A stretch of DNA of 25,543 bases from Rachicladosporium sp. CCFEE 5018 (lineage: Eukaryota > Ascomycota > Dothideomycetes > Cladosporiales > Cladosporiaceae): positions 1,545,741-1,571,283 of the forward strand of contig KZ111142.1 in NCBI GenBank assembly GCA_002077045.2, given 5' to 3'. The notes below the pieces were generated by a model. The model searched no databases and was not told where the DNA came from. It saw only the letters and a program-made list of their open reading frames with translations. The translations under genes were made by a program, and so were the position numbers. Below are positions 20,627-25,543 of this stretch, piece by piece; the stretch's first letter is position 1; each line of letters starts with the position of its first letter.

Positions 20627-22453
20627 GATGCAACGTGTTGTTGGTCGATGAGTTGATGAAACTGTATTGCTAGCTTTTAGCCATCGTTGAGGTAGACGTT
20701 GAGAGAGACACCAGTGCCTGGGACGTAGGCGTTGTCGTCGCGAAACCCAGATCGGTCAACGCAGATATTTTGATCAGTCAATTCGATCGTCGAGACCGAT
20801 GTCGTACAGTCTGCAGATGATATGTATGCTGGTCAATGATCCGGGTTCCCGGCAACATGCGGTGCGAGCGATCTGCAACATGGTATAGAGACACAGAGAA
20901 AGATATATTGGCAAAGAACGTTGACAGAACCTGCTTCTCCACTCACTATCACGAGCCAGCTCGTTTACGGATGCTTGCCGACAGACATGGAAGACCCAAA
21001 GGCCGTCGCACAGCCACTGAGAAGTCGACAGGGCGAGTATGCAAGGGCGATGCCCGAATGCATTGGTGGTTCCTTGAGCTGAGGTTACAGTTCACGCTTA
21101 GATGTGAGACAGCCGGAGAAGTGCCAGGCATTGGGCAACACGAGCGTTGTAATTCTGCCTTGCTTAGGACACCCTACAGCATTTTCTCCCATTGTCAGGA
21201 TCACAAGTCTCATGGACATGTCGCCGTCCCAACAGCCGGGTAACTGTCGAAGTGCATGTGGCACCCGGGTCGATCAGAGCTCGCTTCGCAGATTGTTATG
21301 CGGAGTGCACGCAAAGATCCGGAAAGAGATGAATGGCAACTCGGTCGAGACAATGCCAGCGCGGTGTGGCTTGCATGTGCCATGCGAGTCGAGTTCGCAG
21401 TGCGTTGTGCGTTGTGGAGCAGTCTATAGAAAGTTTATTGCAATCCTCCGATTGGTCAACGAACAGTCGCGTCCCATCTCTGAGTCCAGAACCGATGTAT
21501 GGGAGATGCAGTGGCAGAGCATCCAGATTGCATGGCTGCAGTGCGACCTGTCTTCCCGTTTTGCACGGTATGGACGTATGTAGGCTTGTCCTCAAAGACG
21601 TTCATCGCGGCAGCGTTCTAGCAAAAGATTCGACACAGCCATTGCGTGCGCAGCGTGCCTCGGAGCCAAATGGCAGGAGTGTGAGATAGTGTCGCTACAG
21701 GATCGTAAAAACATGAAACAGAGCTCTCAAACTCAGATCAGTACATGTGTAGCGATGGCTTCGTGCCGTTCCTCTCGGCAGACGGCATCAACGGCGATCG
21801 TCTTCGATGAATTTTCAATGCTCCTATGCACAGTCATTCTCCTATCGTCGAAGAACAATGATTTTCGCCGTTGGCGTTACAAACCTTTCCGTGCAATGCC
21901 TGTCCGCCTGTCGAAGAGGGTTATGGCGGCAGGGTTCGACACCGTTCCGACCTCGGGATGCCGACTCATGGGCAGTGCTTCCTGCGGCCTGATCACATCC
22001 CTATGTAGGCCCCACCGTCTCCAACCTCGAAAAAGACGAGCAATGCCTTGGGCAAATTTCCGCGGAGTGTTCTTCGACTGGAGTGCTGGAGCCTTCGTAG
22101 GCGACAGCTCCAAGTTTCACATGCACATGAGCGTGAGAAGAGGCTTAGCGACTCTACCTTATCCTGCAACTCCTCTTGATAGCAGCATCACTGGGTCCGT
22201 ACAACCGCAGTGCTACATACAGCAGCCTCCTCAATCTATGCGACCGATTGAGAGGCACTAGGAACACTTCCAGACGGATAAGAATGGCAGTCGCGCGTCA
22301 TACCGTGAACGTGATACCTTCTCTTTACCACTTCTCCGGCATGAGCTGGCCGAAGTCGACATAGGCTTGGATGATCATGGAGCGTTTGTACTGCTCCGAT
22401 GTTTGTCACAGTCTGTAGGCACGTACTATACATATCATACATCTAGCCTCTTC
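20627..22453. other. 1.8-kb region without a recognisable gene
   Basis: Several medium open frames occur on both strands (21104-21583 plus, 21689-22261 plus, 21296-21595 minus), many beginning at non-ATG codons. None shows family motifs, hydrophobic segments, repeats or splice-joined continuations that I recognise. No tRNA-like fold, inverted repeat or transposon end was noticed. It may hold regulatory DNA for the rhodopsin-like gene, an unrecognised lineage-specific gene, or decayed sequence. Confidence 0.35.
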
Positions 22454-23458
22454 TCACGCTTTCTGCCTCGCAACCAGCGCCATAGCCGCGTAGTCATACA
22501 AACTCTTCTTGGCGTCCTTATCGACTGTGATGATTTTCATCAATGGCCGCCCATCCTCAAGAAGGAACCCCTTCACGAGATCAATCTTCCAATTTGCGTT
22601 TCCCACTCTCAGATGCAACATGCCTTCTCTCGTGAACATCTTCGCTACAGCTCGCTGCACGCCCGCGAAATCGATCGTTGTCCGCACACCGTTGTTGCCG
22701 TAAGTCCACGCGCGAGCTTCAGACATCGGCCAGGAAGTCCAGGTCGCGCTGATGGCGTCGAGAGATTTGTTGATGGTGACATCCTCCGGCGAGGCGGTGA
22801 GTGTCTTCTCCCCTAGGACCCAATCGCCGATGAATGGCGCCATCCTCCGTGCCTTGTACTCTAGCAAAGGCTCGCCGTTCGGTCCGCGGATGATATCTAT
22901 GCGCTGTACCAGCCTGAAAGGTGTTGCCACTATCACCGTAGCCATCGCTGAGATGGCCATACATGCCGCGCCGAAGATGGTGGTGACTATGGTCGAGGCG
23001 GAAGAGCTTACTAGGATAAAGTTGAGGACATTTCGCGCGTAGAGAAATAGGGTGCCACCGAAGAAGTAGGAGGACAAGATCAGTCCGGTTTGGACAGGCG
23101 CTTTGTAGAGACATAGGCGCTCTTGGTGGCCGAGGAGGATATTGGCCTGGTGGATGAGGGGGTGACTTGAAGCTTGTGGAGGTGGGAGGAATGTGGGAGC
23201 CGGCGTTCGAGGTGGCGCCGGCGCGGGCTTACGAGGAGCGATAGGTAGCCGAGAACTTGGCGAAGGTCGTCTCGGGGTGGCTTTAGAGGAGGTAGTCGGC
23301 CGTGAGCTCTTCAAGGCTGGTTTCGGTGCTCCATCTCGGGGCGCTGGTGCAGTGGCTGCCGAGCTCACGGCGATTGATGTAGAGGCAAATGTCCTACATC
23401 TCGGAGCCGAACATCTGAACAGCGCGGTGCTTGCGGTAGATGTCCTCGTTGTCCACAT
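22454..23458 (-). CDS. Probable mitochondrial membrane protein with two transmembrane helices
   Basis: No named family is assigned with confidence. From the ATG at 23458 the product has 334 residues and starts with MWTTRTSTASTALFR followed by CSAPRCRTFAS. That stretch is Arg/Ser/Thr/Ala-rich without acidic residues, as in a mitochondrial presequence. A Pro/Ser/Arg-rich linker follows to about residue 100. Then come two hydrophobic segments, TGLILSSYFFGGTLFLYARN and the helix around IVTTIFGAACMAISAMATVI, forming a hairpin. The C-terminal 150 residues form a soluble domain (RRMAPFIGDWVLGEKTL, WKIDLVKGFLLEDGRPLMKI). This layout resembles small inner-membrane assembly factors of the TMEM type, which is only an analogy. 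An upstream in-frame ATG at 23530 adds 24 residues containing an Asp that would weaken the presequence, so I prefer the inner start. It is divergent from PDX1. Confidence 0.8.
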   Translation of the reverse strand: MWTTRTSTASTALFRCSAPRCRTFASTSIAVSSAATAPAPRDGAPKPALKSSRPTTSSKATPRRPSPSSRLPIAPRKPAPAPPRTPAPTFLPPPQASSHPLIHQANILLGHQERLCLYKAPVQTGLILSSYFFGGTLFLYARNVLNFILVSSSASTIVTTIFGAACMAISAMATVIVATPFRLVQRIDIIRGPNGEPLLEYKARRMAPFIGDWVLGEKTLTASPEDVTINKSLDAISATWTSWPMSEARAWTYGNNGVRTTIDFAGVQRAVAKMFTREGMLHLRVGNANWKIDLVKGFLLEDGRPLMKIITVDKDAKKSLYDYAAMALVARQKA

Positions 23459-23855
23459 CAGTGAGTTTCGATTTACCCCAGTAATGCCAGTGGATACACT
23501 TTTCGAGAGATCCCAAATGAACCAAATCATATGAGCAGTCCAGAGTTCAAAGCCTCAGTTTGGATATAATCGTGTTGACTCTTACCGAGATGCCAGCACC
23601 ACGCTCTTGATCAAGATAGCCAGACTGCAGAGGTGACAGCGATGCTGAACGTCAATCTGCTCGTAACGATCTGGTGCTGCTATCGATCTCATGTATCGTG
23701 AAATATAAGTTCACCAATGCTTGCATCGGAGCCGAGTGCACCCATTTCCCAATTCGGGCCGTGCAGATCTGAAGCTCAACCAACACCCGAACGCTAGTAA
23801 GACAACAATTCATACTGATTCCCACGCTGTCGCAACGAACACCCTTACGCGCACC
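23459..23855. promoter_or_regulatory. Shared divergent promoter region of the mitochondrial membrane protein gene and PDX1
   Basis: The two flanking genes are transcribed outwards from this 397-nt interval, so both promoters should lie within it. A TATAAG string occurs at 23704-23709, about 150 nt before the PDX1 ATG. No individual transcription-factor site can be named with confidence. Confidence 0.5.
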
Positions 23856-25247
23856 ATGGCCGGCGTCGCCAGAACAGCGCGGCTGTCCGCTCGCCTAGCA
23901 CGCAGCTATGCCAACAGCCAGCGACGAGGTAGGATTGTCATTCCATAGCTTCATTCGGGGAAGCTCTCCATGCTAACGACCGCCCCAGCGTTCCACCCCT
24001 CTCCCTGTGCACCCGCAGCCTCCGCTTTCACGATGCCCGCTCTATCCCCTACGATGACCGAGGGCAATATCTCCTCGTGGCGTGTCAAGGAAGGCGACAC
24101 CTTCAGCGCAGGCGATGTTCTGCTGGAGATCGAGACCGACAAGGCGACGATGGATGTTGAGGCACAGGACGACGGCGTAATGGTCAAGATCGTGCAGGGA
24201 GATGGGAGTAAGGGCGTGAAGGTGGGCGGACGGATAGCTGTCACGGCGGAGTCTGGGGATGATCCGGCGACGGTGGAGATACCGGCCGAGGAAGCACAGG
24301 CTGCTGCTCCGGCAAAGGCAAAGAATGAGGGCCAGGGAAAGAGTGGGACCGAGCAGGAGAGCCCAAGCCAGGCTGAGGCGCCGCCGAGCAGTAAGCCGAC
24401 CGAAACGGAGGTTGCACCTGCACCTGCGAAGCAAGGTGCGGACAGCACGACACAAGGAGGGAAGACCGGGGCACAAAAGTACCCGTTGTACCCTGCAGTA
24501 CAAGCCCTCCTGCTACAGAATGGGCTTGCGAAGGAGGATGCGTCTAAGATACCAGCATCAGGACCTGGCGGCAGGTTACTCAAGGGCGATGTACTCGCGT
24601 ACTTGGGGAAGGTGAAGAAGGACTACCCGGCATCGGCTGAGGCACGCATAACGAAACTGGGACATCTCGACTTGTCAAACATACAACTCGCGGCTCCTGC
24701 ACAGACGGCGAAGGCTACGCCTGCAGCAGCACCGGCAGCTATTCCAGAGCTTGCGAGGGAAACGGAGGTCGCATTACCGATCAGCCTTTCAGCGGTGCTG
24801 GCCACGCAGAAGCGCGTGCAGGAGACGCTGGGCATCAGCCTACCTTTGTCAGTCTTCATCGCACGAGCATCGGAGCTGTCGAATGAGGATCTGCCCGTGT
24901 CGAAGTCGCGCAAGCCTACAGCGGAGGATCTTTTCAACTCCGTGCTTGGTCTTGACAACGTGCCTACATCGTCGCGGGGAAGCTTCATGCCGCAAGTCAC
25001 ACCTCTTGGCTCGGCTTCGAGAACAGCGCCACGGAGACCGCCGAGGAAGAGCGACATCCTCGATCTGTTGACGTCGAGGAAGTCCGCGCCTTCGCGAACG
25101 ACACAGCGGGCACCAGCTCCAATGGCAGCGGATGGGCCGAACATGTTCAGCGTTACCGCGCCAAGTGGTGAGGAGAAGCGAGCGATGAGGTACCTCGAGC
25201 GATTGAAGGTGGTGTTGGAAACAGAACCGGGCAGACTTGTCTTGTAA
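23856..25247 (+). CDS. PDX1: Pyruvate dehydrogenase complex protein X (E3-binding protein)
   Basis: PDX1 anchors dihydrolipoamide dehydrogenase (E3) to the E2 core of the mitochondrial pyruvate dehydrogenase complex. Two exons, 23856-23928 and 23989-25247, are joined across a 60-nt intron (GTAGGA, branch CTAAC at about 23973, CAG), giving 443 residues. The N-terminus MAGVARTARLSARLARSYAN is a typical presequence. Residues about 36-115 are a lipoyl domain (FTMPALSPTMTEGNISSWRV, EIETDKATMDVEA) with the lipoyl-accepting Lys at about residue 76. An Ala/Pro/Glu-rich linker follows. Residues about 189-228 are the peripheral subunit-binding domain (YPAVQALLLQNGLAKEDASK, SGPGGRLLKGDVLAYL). The C-terminal part has no acetyltransferase core and none of its catalytic His/Asp motif, which separates PDX1 from the E2 enzyme. 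The unspliced frame would stop at 23946-23948 just after the presequence, so the intron is required. Confidence 0.94.
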
Positions 25248-25434
25248 GAGATATTGGAGGTGTACATATAGGCTGGGTAATGCAATCCATGTACTACGCG
25301 ATCGCGCAAAGGAATCACGGTGGTCCGAGCGCGTAAAGCTGTTTCGAGTCGCGTCTCCCCACCACGCGACTCCAACCACCAAACCCAATGCTTGACCTCA
25401 TTCTCGTAGCTAACATACATACACCACCGCACCC

Positions 25435-25543
25435 ATGCAAGCCGTCACTTCTACCTCATCTCGTATAGATGCAAAGCGTCGTGCGGTCCTAGACCCTCGA
25501 AAGCGTCAGTTCGCGAAGTCAGAATGGATAGACCCCGACTACG
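25435..25543 (+). CDS. Possible 5' end of another gene, cut by the window edge
   Basis: An ATG at 25435 opens a frame that stays open to the end of the window (36 codons, starting MQAVTSTSSRIDAKRR and going on with VLDPRKRQFAKSEWIDPDY). The stretch is basic then acidic and looks like protein rather than random codons, but it is too short to place in a family, and a chance open frame is possible. It lies 187 nt after the PDX1 stop, in the same direction. Confidence 0.35.
   Translation, partial: MQAVTSTSSRIDAKRRAVLDPRKRQFAKSEWIDPDY

Noticed and set aside
21689..22261. 190-codon open frame in the gene-free region
   Set aside because: Composition looks like random translation (scattered Arg, Ser, Cys) with no domain, and overlapping frames on the other strand are equally open.

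Overview
The window is nuclear DNA of a filamentous ascomycete (Pezizomycotina; I lean to Dothideomycetes but cannot prove it). The reasons are many short spliceosomal introns of about 50-90 nt with CTAAC/CTGAC-like branch points, a HET (heterokaryon incompatibility) domain gene, a fungal rhodopsin-like seven-helix protein, a serine/threonine-rich protein with a GPI-type tail, and fungal forms of Erv14, PDX1 and an NTF2-RRM protein. No operons, CRISPR arrays, phage genes, transposase genes or convincing tRNA/rRNA genes were seen.

Layout from left to right: unassigned DNA (1-1255); a HET-domain gene with an in-frame stop or an unrecognised intron (1256-3526, +); unassigned DNA; a five-exon OPT-family oligopeptide transporter (4459-7123, +) with one GC-AG intron; a small secreted, probably GPI-anchored protein (7607-8388, +); a very basic, RS/RD-rich disordered protein (8521-9729, -); a long coiled-coil protein (10351-12951, -); the COPII cargo receptor ERV14/cornichon (13494-14066, -); a G3BP-like NTF2+RRM+RGG RNA-binding protein (15246-17088, +); a helix-turn-helix-like gene whose two internal repeats are separated by a frame break (17845-18896, +); a fungal rhodopsin-like membrane protein (19142-20626, -); about 1.8 kb without a recognisable gene; a probable mitochondrial two-helix membrane protein (22454-23458, -) divergent from PDX1, the E3-binding component of pyruvate dehydrogenase (23856-25247, +); and the possible 5' end of another gene at the right edge.

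The genes are mostly independent housekeeping and accessory genes and do not form a pathway. The one suggestive pairing is the divergent mitochondrial-protein/PDX1 pair, which shares a promoter region of about 0.4 kb. The best second-look items are the HET gene, where a stop codon sits exactly where the family carries a conserved Trp, and the tandem HTH-repeat gene with its frame break. I found no clear undescribed multi-gene system. Exon boundaries were inferred by hand from splice signals, reading-frame continuity and family conservation; no transcript data were available.
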